Positions 47,780 through 57,805 of a stretch of 64,000 nt of DNA are shown here, piece after piece. The notes below the pieces were generated by a model, which was given only the letters and a program-made list of their open reading frames with translations, had not been told where the DNA came from and ran no database searches. The stretch is from Polynucleobacter sp. MWH-Braz-FAM2G (GTDB lineage Bacteria > Pseudomonadota > Gammaproteobacteria > Burkholderiales > Burkholderiaceae): positions 372,001 to 436,000 of the forward strand of contig NZ_CP061300.1 in assembly GCF_018687635.1 (NCBI RefSeq). The letters run 5' to 3'. Position 1 is the first letter of the stretch, and every line of letters begins with the position of its first letter. Both the position numbers and the translations under genes were made by a program.

Positions 47780-48514
47780 ATGGCTTCGATTCGCGTTGCT
47801 GACGAGCCTGCCTTTGTATTGCACAGCATCCCCTATAAAGAAACAAGCTTAATACTGGACGTTTTTACTCGGCAGTATGGACGCATGGCCTTGATCGCCA
47901 AGGGTGCTAAACGTCCGCATTCAACTCTTAGGCCTGTATTGCAACGCTTCCAACCACTTCTGGTTTCTTGGAGTGGTAAATCTGAACTCCGTACCCTAAC
48001 TAAATCTGAGTGGGTCGGTGGCATGCCATCCTTGGTGGGTGACGCTTTGCTCTGCGGGTTTTATTTAAATGAATTGCTAGTCAAGTTTTTAGCGCGTGAG
48101 GATGATTACGAAAAGTTGTATGACCGCTATGCGGAAACAATTAACGCTTTATCTAATCTAGAATTTGGGTCAAAGGGCTTAGAAGAAATTTTGCGCCCAT
48201 TTGAGTTATCGCTTCTTCAAGAGACGGGGTATGCGGCGGCCCTTGATCGTTGTGTTGAAACTAATGAAATGCCTATTGCCCATGAGCAGTATGTATACCA
48301 ACCAGAGCGAGGTGTTCGTCCTATTCAGGTGGACGATCCAGGGCATTGGCCAGTACTCACTGGAAAATCGCTATTAGCAATTGCCGTGGGAGATTTTTCT
48401 GATCCAGACACGCTTTCAGAAAGCAAGCAATTGATGCGTTTTTTGCTAGGCTTGCATTTGCAAGATCAGGTTTTAACAACTCGTCAAATTTTGATTGATT
48501 TAAAGAAAATCTAG
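47780..48514 (+). CDS. recO: DNA repair protein RecO
   Basis: A 244-residue RecO with an N-terminal OB-fold (PAFVLHSIPYKETSLILDVFTRQYGRMALIAKGAK) and a helical C-terminal domain. It loads RecA on SSB-covered DNA with RecR. The C-terminal zinc-binding cysteines of some RecO proteins are absent, as in many proteobacteria. Six bases separate it from era. Confidence 0.95.
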   Translation: MASIRVADEPAFVLHSIPYKETSLILDVFTRQYGRMALIAKGAKRPHSTLRPVLQRFQPLLVSWSGKSELRTLTKSEWVGGMPSLVGDALLCGFYLNELLVKFLAREDDYEKLYDRYAETINALSNLEFGSKGLEEILRPFELSLLQETGYAAALDRCVETNEMPIAHEQYVYQPERGVRPIQVDDPGHWPVLTGKSLLAIAVGDFSDPDTLSESKQLMRFLLGLHLQDQVLTTRQILIDLKKI

Positions 48515-48526
48515 TAATCTACTGAG

Positions 48527-49285
48527 ATGAAGCGCCCCCCAACCCTAGAGCTCGGAATTAATATTGATCATATTGCTACGCTGCGTAATGCGCGTGGCAC
48601 GGTATATCCCGATCCATTAAAGGCGGCACAACTGGCAGAAGAGGCTGGCGCTGATTTAATTACTTTGCATTTACGTGAAGACCGACGCCATATTAAAGAT
48701 GCAGATTTATTTGCCCTGAGACCATTGATACAAACACGCATGAATCTCGAATGTGCAGTCACGCCTGAGATGATCGATATTGCTTGTAAGGTGCGTCCTC
48801 ATGATGTGTGCTTAGTACCAGAGAAGCGTGAGGAAGTGACAACCGAGGGCGGTCTGGATGTATTGGGTCATTTTGAAGCCACTAAAGCAGCAACCAAAAA
48901 GTTGGTTGATGTTGGGATTCGGGTGTCATTATTTATTGATCCTGAAGAAAAGCAAATTCAGGCTGCTAAGGACGTTGGTGCAACTGTGGTGGAGTTACAC
49001 ACTGGCCGTTATGCGGATTTATCGGGAGCAGATCAAGTTAAAGAATTGGAACGTATTCGGAAGGCAGCTATCTTTGGCAAAAGCATTGGTCTTAGGGTCA
49101 ATGCTGGTCATGGGTTAAATGAAGGTAATGTCATGCCCATCGCAGCCATCAAAGAGTTATCCGAGCTTAATATTGGGCACGCGATTGTGGCTGAAGCTGT
49201 ATTCAAGGGTTGGCAAAATGCAATTGAGGATATGAAAGCCTTGATGGTTCGCGGTCGCAACCCAGATCATGTGCCAACTGTTTAG
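48527..49285 (+). CDS. pdxJ: Pyridoxine 5'-phosphate synthase
   Basis: A 252-residue TIM-barrel enzyme that condenses 3-amino-2-oxopropyl phosphate with deoxyxylulose phosphate to make pyridoxine phosphate. Signature stretches are [17 protein letters not shown] and [10 protein letters not shown] with ELHTGRYAD. Position before acpS is as in E. coli. Confidence 0.97.
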   Translation: MKRPPTLELGINIDHIATLRNARGTVYPDPLKAAQLAEEAGADLITLHLREDRRHIKDADLFALRPLIQTRMNLECAVTPEMIDIACKVRPHDVCLVPEKREEVTTEGGLDVLGHFEATKAATKKLVDVGIRVSLFIDPEEKQIQAAKDVGATVVELHTGRYADLSGADQVKELERIRKAAIFGKSIGLRVNAGHGLNEGNVMPIAAIKELSELNIGHAIVAEAVFKGWQNAIEDMKALMVRGRNPDHVPTV

Positions 49286-49299
49286 TGGCTGGAAACATA

Positions 49300-49692
49300 A
49301 TGATCATTGGAATTGGAACCGATATTCTTCAAATTGAGCGTTTGCAAGCGGCCTACGAGCGCACTAAAGGACGCCTAGCTGAAAAAATTTTAGGCCCTGA
49401 TGAGATGGTGATATTTCAGCATCGTTTGGCTAGAAATCACAAACGTGGCATGGCTTTCTTGGCAACCCGTTTTGCAGCCAAAGAAGCATTTTCAAAAGCA
49501 ATCGGCTTGGGTATGAGGATGCCAATGACATGGCGCTCGCTGCAAACTTTAAATGAATCAAGTGGAAAACCTGTGACAAGCTATTTGGGAAAGTTAGCTC
49601 AATTTATGCAAGAGAAGAATTGGGAGGCTCATGTAACAGTCAGTGATGAGCAAGATATGGCGATTGCTCATGTAATCGTTACTCAAAAGTAA
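49300..49692 (+). CDS. acpS: Holo-ACP synthase
   Basis: A 130-residue AcpS that attaches 4'-phosphopantetheine to AcpP. The family start IIGIGTDILQIERL and the FAAKEAFSKAIGLG motif with metal-binding Asp and Glu are present. The ATG at 49300 has GGAAA at good spacing; a GTG five codons earlier overlapping pdxJ is less likely. Confidence 0.95.
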   Translation: MIIGIGTDILQIERLQAAYERTKGRLAEKILGPDEMVIFQHRLARNHKRGMAFLATRFAAKEAFSKAIGLGMRMPMTWRSLQTLNESSGKPVTSYLGKLAQFMQEKNWEAHVTVSDEQDMAIAHVIVTQK

Positions 49693-49737
49693 ATTTAATT
49701 AATTATCTTTAGCAATCATCTCGAGGAAGAGGAATAG

Positions 49738-50814
49738 ATGAGCAAATCAATCATGGCGCCTGGGCCAGTCACTTTAGATGTCATTGGTCTTGAGTTAAAT
49801 GCTGAAGATCGTCGTCGCATCCTCCACCCTCTTACTGGAGGTGTAATCTTATTCGGTAGAAACTTTTCTAATCGTCAGCAACTGACTAAATTAACAGCCT
49901 CTATTAAAAAGCTACGTCCTGATGTTTTGATTTCAATCGATCATGAGGGTGGGCGTGTGCAGCGCTGTAGAGCAGATGGTTTTACCCATTTACCAGCAAT
50001 GCGTAAGCTAGGTGACTTGTGGGGGGTAAAAAACAAATCAACGCATCCTGCTGAATCTGCTGCAATCGCTATGGCTGCGGCGACTGCTTGTGGGTATGTG
50101 CTTGCCTCTGAATTGCGCGCATGCGGAGTTGACTTTAGTTTTACCCCAGTATTGGATTTAGACTTTGGCCGCAGTGGCGTGATTGGAGATCGATCATTTA
50201 GTCGCGATCCTCAAATTGTCTTTGCGTTGGCGAAGAGTTTAAATGAGGGTTTGCGCCTCGGGGGAATGGCTAACTGTGGAAAACATTTTCCCGGGCATGG
50301 TTGGGCTGAAGCAGATTCTCATGTGGCCATACCAGTGGATGAGCGTAGCTTAAAGCAAATTCTGAATGATGATGCCAAGCCATATGAATGGTTGGATTTA
50401 AGCTTGGCAGCTGTGATGCCAGCTCACGTAATTTATCCGAAGGTGGATAAAAATCCAGCGGGTTTTTCAAAGATCTGGCTTCACTCCATCTTGCGACAAG
50501 AGTTGGGATTTGAAGGCGTAATCTTTAGTGACGATCTTTCGATGGAAGGTGCCAGTGTTGCAGGGTCGGTAGTTAAGGGCGCTGAAATGGCCTTGGATGC
50601 TGGCTGCGATGCAGTGTTGATCTGTAACCGTCCGGACTTAGCAGATCAGCTTTTGAGTAAGCTTAAGGTATCAAAAGCTAAGCAGGAAGAATCAAAAGAG
50701 CGTTTAAATAAATTAATGCCAACTGCAATATCACCTGCTTGGGATGCACTTCAAAGCGAGTCTGAATATCAGCATGCCAAAGGTTTGCTGCAGCAGTTAG
50801 ACTTGATTGACTAG
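49738..50814 (+). CDS. nagZ: Beta-N-acetylhexosaminidase
   Basis: A 358-residue family 3 glycoside hydrolase for cytoplasmic recycling of peptidoglycan. The KHFPGHGWAEADSH motif carries the catalytic His-Asp dyad and the nucleophile Asp is in GVIFSDDLSMEGA. It removes GlcNAc from anhydro-muropeptides, which also links to beta-lactamase induction in bacteria with AmpR. There is no signal peptide. Last gene of this cluster. Confidence 0.95.
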   Translation: MSKSIMAPGPVTLDVIGLELNAEDRRRILHPLTGGVILFGRNFSNRQQLTKLTASIKKLRPDVLISIDHEGGRVQRCRADGFTHLPAMRKLGDLWGVKNKSTHPAESAAIAMAAATACGYVLASELRACGVDFSFTPVLDLDFGRSGVIGDRSFSRDPQIVFALAKSLNEGLRLGGMANCGKHFPGHGWAEADSHVAIPVDERSLKQILNDDAKPYEWLDLSLAAVMPAHVIYPKVDKNPAGFSKIWLHSILRQELGFEGVIFSDDLSMEGASVAGSVVKGAEMALDAGCDAVLICNRPDLADQLLSKLKVSKAKQEESKERLNKLMPTAISPAWDALQSESEYQHAKGLLQQLDLID

Positions 50815-50821
50815 ATATAGC

Positions 50822-51823
50822 CTATTTTTTGCTAATTCTCTCCCATTCGGAGAGAACATATTTTTTAATGTCATATCCTTGTGGTCTTGCGCAAACAATA
50901 GTCTCTACATCGACGGGCTGATAAATTTTCTGGAGTCTGAGTGAATCACCTTTGGTAGAAAAATTTGGCATCCAAGATCCCCAAAAAAACCCAATACTTT
51001 CGAGTTCAATATAGGCATTTGCTGCTGCCTCTTGCTCAATAGGGATATCTAAATAGATTGAGGCAAGCTTCATGGTCTCTAGTTTTCGAAGCTCATGTTT
51101 TACTGCGGCGATTAAATCACCACCAATGCGATCAATAGCAATGTTAGCGGTTTGGATGCTGGAATTCACTACGGTATGAAAGGTTGTTGCGCCGTTCGCC
51201 CTTAAATTAGTACTCACTATTTTGCGTGGCAGATTTAAATCAAGTGCTAATGATTGAGCATGTTCGATATGCTGAGATGGAATATAGATCGTATGCGGAC
51301 GGTCATTGAGTGGCAAATAAAATGCCAATAATGACATGCGGGTATCTGGGTGATTTTCCAATCCCTTCATGGAAATAGTTGCAGGCGTATCCCCAATAAA
51401 TAATCCCGTTTCCTTTGCATTAAATGCGATCATTTCATGCTGGCTATACGGGTGATTGGTAACACACTCTGTCCAAAATCCTGGTAAAGAGAGTTCTTGG
51501 GCAATCTCGATTCTTTTTTTTGCCATGATTTCAGCAATGTGGCGCCCCCTGAAATTGGGATCCACCATCATTTTTCCTGCTTCTGGCGAAACGTTGTGGG
51601 CGCCATCAAAGGTTAGCGCACAGTGTCCAATGATTTGACCATCATCAAGTTTAGCGACGACTGAGTGCATCAACTTACTCTCGATAATTTCTTGTAGTTG
51701 GTCGATGTTGTACATGATGGTGTTGGGATAAGTATCTCCATAACAGCGACGCACGCAATCAATTAATTGCGGTAATTCGCTAATTGCAAGTCGAGAAATT
51801 TTCAAGGGAAGATTGCTATTCAT
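50822..51823 (-). CDS. GNAT-family acetyltransferase with extended C-terminal domain
   Basis: A 333-residue protein. The N-terminal 155 residues look like a GNAT domain: the acetyl-CoA site is in KMMVDPNFRGRHIAEIMAKK, following the VVAKLDDGQIIGHCAL strand. The second half (about 180-330) is of unknown type and may be a sensory or substrate domain; aromatic and Cys content is moderate. Substrate cannot be inferred. It sits after the efp terminator and convergent with nagZ. Confidence 0.75.
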   Translation of the reverse strand: MNSNLPLKISRLAISELPQLIDCVRRCYGDTYPNTIMYNIDQLQEIIESKLMHSVVAKLDDGQIIGHCALTFDGAHNVSPEAGKMMVDPNFRGRHIAEIMAKKRIEIAQELSLPGFWTECVTNHPYSQHEMIAFNAKETGLFIGDTPATISMKGLENHPDTRMSLLAFYLPLNDRPHTIYIPSQHIEHAQSLALDLNLPRKIVSTNLRANGATTFHTVVNSSIQTANIAIDRIGGDLIAAVKHELRKLETMKLASIYLDIPIEQEAAANAYIELESIGFFWGSWMPNFSTKGDSLRLQKIYQPVDVETIVCARPQGYDIKKYVLSEWERISKK

Positions 51824-51857
51824 AGTGTGGATATTATGAGGCTAAGCTACAAATTAA

Positions 51858-51881
51858 AAAAGCCCGGATAACCGGGCTTTT
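51858..51881 (-). terminator. Terminator after efp
   Basis: Stem AAAAGCCCGG / CCGGGCTTTT with a 4-base loop and six T on the minus strand. It separates efp from the acetyltransferase gene. Confidence 0.85.
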
Positions 51882-51901
51882 AGGCTTCAGCAGATAGCTA
51901 A

Positions 51902-52462
51902 TTAGTTAGCGCGGCTGCGGTATTCGCCTGTACGAGTATCGATTTCGATTTTATCGCCAGTGTTGCAGAACAAAGGAACTTGCAATTCATAGCCAGTTGC
52001 CAATTTTGCGCTCTTCAATACTTTGCCAGAACTGGTATCACCTTTAACTGCAGGTTCTGTGTAAATGATTTCACGAACCAATGAGTTTGGCATAGCTACT
52101 GAGAGTGCTTTACCTTCGTAGAACACAACTTCGCAAGGCATACTTTCTTCGAGGTAGTTTAGTGCGTCACCCATGAACTCAGCCTCAACTTCGTACTGGT
52201 TGTATTCAGTGTCCATAAAGACATACATTGGATCTGCAAAATAAGAATAAGTACATTCTTTCTTGTCGAGAATCACAACATCAAATTTGTCATCAGCTTT
52301 GTAGACGCCTTCGTTCGGAGCGCCAGTTAACAAATTTTTAAATTTCATTTTCACAACTGAGGAGTTGCGGCCTGAGCGGCTGTATTCGGCCTTCAAAACG
52401 ACCATGGCATCAGAGCCAATCATTACTACGTTACCAACGCGGAGTTCTTGTGCTGTTTTCAT
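51902..52462 (-). CDS. efp: Elongation factor P
   Basis: A 186-residue EF-P that relieves ribosome stalling at polyproline stretches. The tip of domain I carries Arg32 in [12 protein letters not shown], the residue that is rhamnosylated in this subfamily rather than the beta-lysylated Lys of E. coli. The transferase EarP is encoded upstream in the same direction, consistent with this. The ribosome binding site is AGGAAT. Confidence 0.97.
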   Translation of the reverse strand: MKTAQELRVGNVVMIGSDAMVVLKAEYSRSGRNSSVVKMKFKNLLTGAPNEGVYKADDKFDVVILDKKECTYSYFADPMYVFMDTEYNQYEVEAEFMGDALNYLEESMPCEVVFYEGKALSVAMPNSLVREIIYTEPAVKGDTSSGKVLKSAKLATGYELQVPLFCNTGDKIEIDTRTGEYRSRAN

Positions 52463-52548
52463 ATTGCTATTCCTGGGGCAGAGCTATTTTTCTGCAGTTT
52501 TTATCAAAAACAAGATTGTAACCGCCCGCCAGCCTTTATTGCTTGGGA

Positions 52549-53619
52549 TTAAGCGACGAAGCGGATTAAACGCGCTGGCAAGCCTCCATCCCCTTGTTTT
52601 TGGAGTAAATGCGCTCGCCAGTGCTCTGCATGGATCTTCCAGGTATCTAGGCTATCTAGCCATTCATCGGGCATAGCCCAGGTCATGGCCGCAATAGTTG
52701 CAAGTCTTAAGGCTTGGTTTGCTTCTTCAAGATAGAGATCCAGAAATGCAGCTAATTTCACTTCATGAGCTCGATCTTCTTGGGGGTAAATATGCCAAAT
52801 AAAAGGTTTTCCGGCTAACTGTGCGCGCACAAAAGAGTCTTCGCCACGTACGATATTGAAATCGCATTGGGAGAGGACCCAATCAAAGTCATCTTGAGAA
52901 ACAAATGGCATTGACAATAATTGCAAATGGTTTGGTAAGGTGAGTGGTTGCTCGCCATAGAGATTTAATTGCTCTATATGCCCATGTGCAAGCAAGATAT
53001 CAATGTCTTCATTACGCTGAGCTAAATTCTCTAGCCATTTTTTTAAAGGGGCGCCTGGATAGCAAAAAATACTCATCCGTTTAGCATTTGGGCGCAATTT
53101 TGACCAAATATTTTTCAGATCTTTTGGTATTTGCTTTACAACTAGCTGACCTTCAGGTGGAATGGGGTCGAGCAATAGACCACCGACTTCATCTTGAAAA
53201 CCGGGAAAGAAGAAGTATTTGGGGATGCCGTGAGACTGGGGGGATGCTTTGCCGTGGAACTCAGCTACCCAAGGTTCCGCACTGAGATACTCTAGATTAA
53301 TTATGAGGGGCTTAACCGGTGCGACAAATAGACCTGCCAGATAGCGCTCTGGCAGTTCACAGCCAAAAGCTTCAATAACTATGTCTGGAGTTTGCACGGG
53401 ATGACGAGCATTGCTGTAACTAGCTTCCCATGGCTGGATATCAATTTTTTGTTTAATCGAAGAATCTATACCCGATGAGAGTAAATTAAGGACTGGTAGA
53501 TCATCGCAAAATATACGGACCTCTTGCCCATGAATACTTGATAAGCTACGGGCTAGACGCCAGCAAACGCCAGCATCACCAAAGTTGTCTACGATTTGAC
53601 AGAAAATATCCCAACGCAT
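52549..53619 (-). CDS. earP: EF-P arginine rhamnosyltransferase
   Basis: EarP (formerly DUF2331) of 356 residues, which puts rhamnose from dTDP-rhamnose on Arg32 of EF-P. It opens with [26 protein letters not shown], the family N-terminus, and has [24 protein letters not shown] near the C-terminal nucleotide site. The ATG at 53619 shares two bases with the uvrC ATG on the other strand. The rml genes for dTDP-rhamnose are not in the window. Confidence 0.94.
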   Translation of the reverse strand: MRWDIFCQIVDNFGDAGVCWRLARSLSSIHGQEVRIFCDDLPVLNLLSSGIDSSIKQKIDIQPWEASYSNARHPVQTPDIVIEAFGCELPERYLAGLFVAPVKPLIINLEYLSAEPWVAEFHGKASPQSHGIPKYFFFPGFQDEVGGLLLDPIPPEGQLVVKQIPKDLKNIWSKLRPNAKRMSIFCYPGAPLKKWLENLAQRNEDIDILLAHGHIEQLNLYGEQPLTLPNHLQLLSMPFVSQDDFDWVLSQCDFNIVRGEDSFVRAQLAGKPFIWHIYPQEDRAHEVKLAAFLDLYLEEANQALRLATIAAMTWAMPDEWLDSLDTWKIHAEHWRAHLLQKQGDGGLPARLIRFVA

Positions 53620-55528
53620 GAGCAATTCGCTTTTCGAAACCCTTCAAAAGGATGTTAAACGGCTACCCGGTTTGCCGGGGGTGTATCGCTTTTTTGATGA
53701 AGCAGGACATATTCTGTATGTAGGCAAAGCACGTAACCTTAAAAAGCGTGTCTCAAGTTATTTTCAGCGTACCCAGTTGTCACCGCGTATTGAACTGATG
53801 GTGGGCAAAATTGCTCGCTATGAAACTACGGTAACACGAACTGAAACTGAAGCCCTCATTCTAGAGAACAATCTCATCAAAGAGTTGGCTCCCCCATTTA
53901 ATATTTTGTTTCGTGATGACAAGTCATACCCTTATGTAATGTTGACCGGGCATCAATTTCCAAGATTAGCTTCATATCGTGGAAAGGTAGATAAGCGCAA
54001 TCATTACTTTGGACCCTTTCCCAATAGTTGGGCGGTACGAAATAGCGTGCAAATACTGCAAAAAGTATTTCGACTAAGAACCTGTGAAGATTCTGTATTC
54101 AAGAATCGTAGCCGTCCTTGTCTTTTGCATCAAATACATCGCTGTAGCGCTCCTTGTGTTGGTCGCTTGAGTGTTGAACAGTACGGTCAAGATGTCGCGC
54201 AAGCTACACGATTTTTGGAAGGCGATCATAGTCGAGTTCTCTCAGAGCTTGAAAGGGAAATGCACAAGCATAGCGAGGCGATGGAGTTTGAAATGGCCGC
54301 AGTATTACGTGATCGGATCGCAGATCTGTCTAGCGTTCTACAACAGCAGGCTATGGATGCGGTTGCTGAAGGCGAGGGGGATGTGGACATCATCGCTGTG
54401 GCGCAGATGGAAGGGATGGTTTGTGTCAATCTCGCAATGGTTCGTGGCGGACGTCACTTGGGGGATAGGGCTTATTTCCCTAAAGGATTACGTACTACCT
54501 CTGGTGAACTGCCGTCCCCCGCGGAAATATTAGAAGCCTTTATTACCCAGCATTATCTTGAGGAGAGTGCTGAAGATGCGACAGGTAATTTAATTCCGCC
54601 TGTATTGGTTTTAAATCATGCCTTGCAATCAGCAAATGATGATCTCACCCAGCTGAATGAATCACCGCCAGAAGATTTGCATGAGCTATTAAATGCTCAG
54701 GCGGGTAGAAAAATTTCCTTCTTGCATCAACCTCAAGGGCAAAGACGCCACTGGCTTGCAATGGCTGAGGGTAATGCAAAGATTGCCCTTACTAAAAGGC
54801 TGGTAGAAACCGGAGGTCAATTGGCCAGGGCGCGCGCTTTGGCTGATGTTTTAGGTTTAGATTTAGAAAGCCTTGAGCAACTTCGAATTGAATGTTTTGA
54901 TATCAGTCATACCTCTGGCGAAGCTACTCAAGCATCATGCGTGGTGTATGCCAAGAATGGAATGCAGTCGAGTGAGTATCGACGCTTTAACATCAAGGAC
55001 ATTACTCCAGGTGATGACTATGCCGCTATGCGTCAAGTATTGCATCGACGTTATGCTAATTTTCAAGAGCTTCCATTAGAAAAAATTCCACAAGTCATTC
55101 TGATTGATGGTGGCAAGGGTCAAGTAGAAATGGCGCGTCAGGTTCTTTCTGAGTTCGGAATGGATGTGGGCTTGATTGTTGGTGTAGCTAAAGGTGAGGG
55201 GCGCAAAGTGGGTCTAGAAACCCTCATTTTTGCCGATGGCCGGCCTGCTCTAGAGTTGGGGATTGATAGCGCTGCTTTGCTATTGGTGGCTCAAATTCGA
55301 GATGAAGCGCATCGCTTTGCGATTACAGGCATGCGAGCAAAAAGGGCTAAAGCGAGAACGATTTCGCGCCTTGAGGAGATCGAGGGAATTGGTGCCAAGC
55401 GCCGTCAAAAATTACTGGCGCGTTTTGGTGGTCTAAGGGGGGTTGCTAACGCAAGCATTGAAGAGATAGCTAGCGTAGAGGGCGTTTCCTTAACTCTTGC
55501 CGAGCAAATTTATCGACAGCTTCACTAG
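53618..55528 (+). CDS. uvrC: Excinuclease ABC subunit C
   Basis: A 636-residue UvrC making both incisions in nucleotide excision repair. The GIY-YIG domain is [18 protein letters not shown], the UVR domain [15 protein letters not shown] (about 220-235), and the RNase-H-like domain with [12 protein letters not shown] and [14 protein letters not shown]. The C-terminal helix-hairpin-helix [14 protein letters not shown] is present. Its start codon overlaps the divergent earP start in a CATG. No clear Shine-Dalgarno is visible. It precedes pgsA and tRNA genes as in E. coli. Confidence 0.97.
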   Translation: MSNSLFETLQKDVKRLPGLPGVYRFFDEAGHILYVGKARNLKKRVSSYFQRTQLSPRIELMVGKIARYETTVTRTETEALILENNLIKELAPPFNILFRDDKSYPYVMLTGHQFPRLASYRGKVDKRNHYFGPFPNSWAVRNSVQILQKVFRLRTCEDSVFKNRSRPCLLHQIHRCSAPCVGRLSVEQYGQDVAQATRFLEGDHSRVLSELEREMHKHSEAMEFEMAAVLRDRIADLSSVLQQQAMDAVAEGEGDVDIIAVAQMEGMVCVNLAMVRGGRHLGDRAYFPKGLRTTSGELPSPAEILEAFITQHYLEESAEDATGNLIPPVLVLNHALQSANDDLTQLNESPPEDLHELLNAQAGRKISFLHQPQGQRRHWLAMAEGNAKIALTKRLVETGGQLARARALADVLGLDLESLEQLRIECFDISHTSGEATQASCVVYAKNGMQSSEYRRFNIKDITPGDDYAAMRQVLHRRYANFQELPLEKIPQVILIDGGKGQVEMARQVLSEFGMDVGLIVGVAKGEGRKVGLETLIFADGRPALELGIDSAALLLVAQIRDEAHRFAITGMRAKRAKARTISRLEEIEGIGAKRRQKLLARFGGLRGVANASIEEIASVEGVSLTLAEQIYRQLH

Positions 55529-55558
55529 CCCCATCACCACTTGGTTTATGCTTAACGA

Positions 55559-56134
55559 ATGCCCTTTAATTTACCGATCGCCTTAACTTGGTTGCGTGTT
55601 GCAGCGATTCCACTGCTGGTGGCTGTCTTTTATCTTCCGAATAGTTGGCTGACTCCGTTTGAAAAGAATCTGATTGCAGCAATCATTTTTATCTCTGCTG
55701 CGATTACCGATTGGCTCGATGGTTTCTTAGCCCGTCGTTTAAAACAGGAATCAGCATTTGGACAGTTCTTAGATCCTGTCGCGGATAAGCTTATTGTTGC
55801 CGCTGCTTTGTTGGTGTTATTGAATATGGATCGTGTACAGGTTTGGGTAGCACTGATCATTATTGGTCGTGAAATTACGATCTCGGCATTAAGAGAGTGG
55901 ATGGCTTTATTGGGCGCAGGTAAAAGTGTTGCTGTGCATATGGTTGGTAAGTTGAAAACAACGGCCCAGTTAGTGGCAATTCCTTTTTTATTGCTCAATG
56001 ACACGCTGTTTGGTTGGCTCAATTGCGCTCAAGTTGGCACATGGTTAATTTGGATTGCATCCTTTTTAACGCTTTGGTCGATGTTTTATTACATGAAAAA
56101 GGCTTTACCGCAACTGGTAGGAAAAATTGACTAG
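55559..56134 (+). CDS. pgsA: CDP-diacylglycerol-glycerol-3-phosphate 3-phosphatidyltransferase
   Basis: A 191-residue membrane enzyme for phosphatidylglycerol phosphate. The CDP-alcohol phosphotransferase motif is DWLDGFLARRLKQESAFGQFLDPVADK (D-G-x2-A-R-x8-G-x3-D-x3-D). About five hydrophobic helices. The order uvrC-pgsA-tRNA-Gly-tRNA-Cys matches E. coli. Confidence 0.96.
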   Translation: MPFNLPIALTWLRVAAIPLLVAVFYLPNSWLTPFEKNLIAAIIFISAAITDWLDGFLARRLKQESAFGQFLDPVADKLIVAAALLVLLNMDRVQVWVALIIIGREITISALREWMALLGAGKSVAVHMVGKLKTTAQLVAIPFLLLNDTLFGWLNCAQVGTWLIWIASFLTLWSMFYYMKKALPQLVGKID

Positions 56135-56250
56135 AGCCTAGAAAGCCCAGCCAGTTAAGCTTTTCAAGGAAATCACATTCCTCTAATTTTTAGGTTTTAC
56201 TAGGAATAATGCTTTCTTTGCGATTGTTTGTTAAACTATCGCCCTGTTAT

Positions 56251-56326
56251 GCGGGAATAGCTCAGCTGGTAGAGCGATACCTTGCCAAGGTATAGGTCGG
56301 GAGTTCGAACCTCCTTTCCCGCTCCA
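56251..56326 (+). tRNA. tRNA-Gly (GCC)
   Basis: A 76-base cloverleaf with acceptor stem GCGGGAA/TTCCCGC, discriminator T, encoded CCA, TTCGAAC T-loop and anticodon loop TTGCCAA giving anticodon GCC. Equivalent in position to E. coli glyW. Confidence 0.97.
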
Positions 56327-56332
56327 AGTTCG

Positions 56333-56362
56333 ATGGGAAGCCCTAAAAAGCTTCCCATTTTT
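56333..56362 (+). terminator. Terminator-like hairpin between the two tRNA genes
   Basis: Stem ATGGGAAGC / GCTTCCCAT with an 8-base loop, then TTTTT. It would end transcription after tRNA-Gly, or be partly read through to tRNA-Cys. Confidence 0.65.
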
Positions 56363-56375
56363 GATTCAAATGTTT

Positions 56376-56449
56376 GGCGCGTTGGCCGAGTGGTTAGGCA
56401 GGAGCCTGCAAAGCTTCGTACGGGGGTTCGATTCCCTCACGCGCCTCCA
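56376..56449 (+). tRNA. tRNA-Cys (GCA)
   Basis: A 74-base cloverleaf with acceptor GGCGCGT/ACGCGCC, encoded TCCA, TTCGATT T-loop and anticodon loop CTGCAAA giving GCA. Equivalent to E. coli cysT. Confidence 0.97.
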
Positions 56450-56535
56450 GTAATTTGTCTTGACGATTTAGGCGCATCACCTAAAATACTTTTAACTAAT
56501 GTAAGTAAAAGTGTTACTAACTTAATAAAGTACAA

Positions 56536-56997
56536 ATGATCAAATTCAGGACTCTTAAATTCAGCGCTCATGCATTGTTTTTGGCAACTGCATTAGGTGC
56601 CTGCGCAAGTTCTGGCGACTCCCCTTCTGGTTCACCGCAAGAAGTTCAAGAAGTGCAATCGCAATTATTGGGTGATATGTTGTTGCCCCAAGGTGCGCGT
56701 CTGAATGGGTCTGATTCGATCATTATTGGTCGCGGCAATGAATGGGTTGGAAGAGCCACGGTGAATGCGCTTCAAGGCGCAACCGATGTATACGCATTCT
56801 TTCAGTCTGAGTATCCCAAGAATGGCTGGACAACAGTTACTGCAGTGAAAGCTAAAACTAGTATTTTGGTTTTTACAAAGGCCGATAGAACTGCCACCAT
56901 TGAAGTGGTTGATGGATCGCTCGGAGGACCAAAATCAGTAATTGTGATTACATCATCACCTAAGAATGCCAATGTTCAGGCTCCAGTTCGGAAGTAA
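56536..56997 (+). CDS. Putative lipoprotein
   Basis: A 153-residue protein with a signal peptide and lipobox (LGAC at about 20-23), so it is likely anchored to the membrane by Cys23. After a Ser/Gly-rich linker it has one compact domain (LLPQGARLN...FFQSEYPKNGWTTV...) with regular beta-strands. I do not recognise a named family. It has its own terminator and lies convergent with lexA. Confidence 0.75.
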   Translation: MIKFRTLKFSAHALFLATALGACASSGDSPSGSPQEVQEVQSQLLGDMLLPQGARLNGSDSIIIGRGNEWVGRATVNALQGATDVYAFFQSEYPKNGWTTVTAVKAKTSILVFTKADRTATIEVVDGSLGGPKSVIVITSSPKNANVQAPVRK

Positions 56998-57023
56998 TCA
57001 CTATTACTTGAGCGGTAATTATT

Positions 57024-57050
57024 AAAAAGGCCTCTAACAAGAGGCCTTTT
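57024..57050. terminator. Bidirectional terminator between the lipoprotein gene and lexA
   Basis: Stem AAAAGGCCTC / GAGGCCTTTT with a 6-base loop and T-runs on both sides. Confidence 0.85.
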
Positions 57051-57068
57051 ATCTAATGGAGTTCTGAC

Positions 57069-57788
57069 TTAAAGTCCCTCGGCCCGAATAAGGCCGACCG
57101 CCTGACCTTCAATAGCAAAATTGGGTTGACGGTCGTCAACCAAAATATTTTTGAAGTCTGGATTTTCTGCTTGCAGTTCAATGACCATTCCATTGGCGGT
57201 TTTCTTTTGTTGCCAACGCTTCACTGTAACTTCGTCATCAAGGCGAGCTACTACGATGTCACCATTACGAACTTCAGTTGTTTTTCTGACAGCCAAATAG
57301 TCGCCATCCAAAATTCCTGCATCGCGCATGCTCATGCCTTTTACCTTCAACAAGTAATCAGCACCCTTGCTAAATAAGCTCGGATCAATCGGTATGTGTT
57401 TTTCAATATGCTCAACAGCCATGATTGGCGAACCAGCAGCAACTCGCCCAATTAAGGGTAGGGTAAGTTGTTGAAGTGCACCCGATGGTAAAGAGAGTTG
57501 GCGATATTTATTGCTGTTGTGCGATTGGTTATAGCGTTGCGCAATACGAATGCCACGTGAGGTACCAGGAGTCAGTTCGATATAACCTTTTTTTGCTAAA
57601 GCGCGAAGATGTTCTTCCGCTGCATTTGCAGAGGCAAATCCTAGTTGGGTCGCGATCTCTGCGCGTGTTGGTGGAAGGCCGCTCTCATCGATAGCCTTGG
57701 TAATTAGCTCCAAGATCTCATTCTGGCGTGGAGTGAGTTTGGGGAGGGCAGTTAGCTCCTCTGGGAAATCGACTGTGTTTATGTCCAT
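57069..57788 (-). CDS. lexA: SOS repressor LexA
   Basis: A 239-residue LexA. The winged-helix DNA-binding domain spans about residues 15-80 ([28 protein letters not shown]). The self-cleavage Ala-Gly is in [13 protein letters not shown], the Ser in [14 protein letters not shown] and the Lys in DDEVTVKRW. The ATG at 57788 is chosen for the family N-terminus; upstream codons are unlike LexA. No Shine-Dalgarno is present, and a good promoter places the transcription start on the ATG itself. Confidence 0.95.
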   Translation of the reverse strand: MDINTVDFPEELTALPKLTPRQNEILELITKAIDESGLPPTRAEIATQLGFASANAAEEHLRALAKKGYIELTPGTSRGIRIAQRYNQSHNSNKYRQLSLPSGALQQLTLPLIGRVAAGSPIMAVEHIEKHIPIDPSLFSKGADYLLKVKGMSMRDAGILDGDYLAVRKTTEVRNGDIVVARLDDEVTVKRWQQKKTANGMVIELQAENPDFKNILVDDRQPNFAIEGQAVGLIRAEGL

Positions 57789-57789
57789 A

Positions 57790-57805
57790 CTGGGATTGTA
57801 TACAG
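57790..57805. promoter_or_regulatory. LexA operator (SOS box) at the lexA/ansA divergence
   Basis: On the minus strand CTGT-N8-CCAG, one base from the CTGT-N8-ACAG consensus. It covers the -10 (TACAAT, 57795-57800) of the lexA promoter, whose -35 (TTGAAA, 57818-57823) is 17 bases away, so LexA would repress its own gene. It lies 44 bases before the divergent ansA start. Confidence 0.75.
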
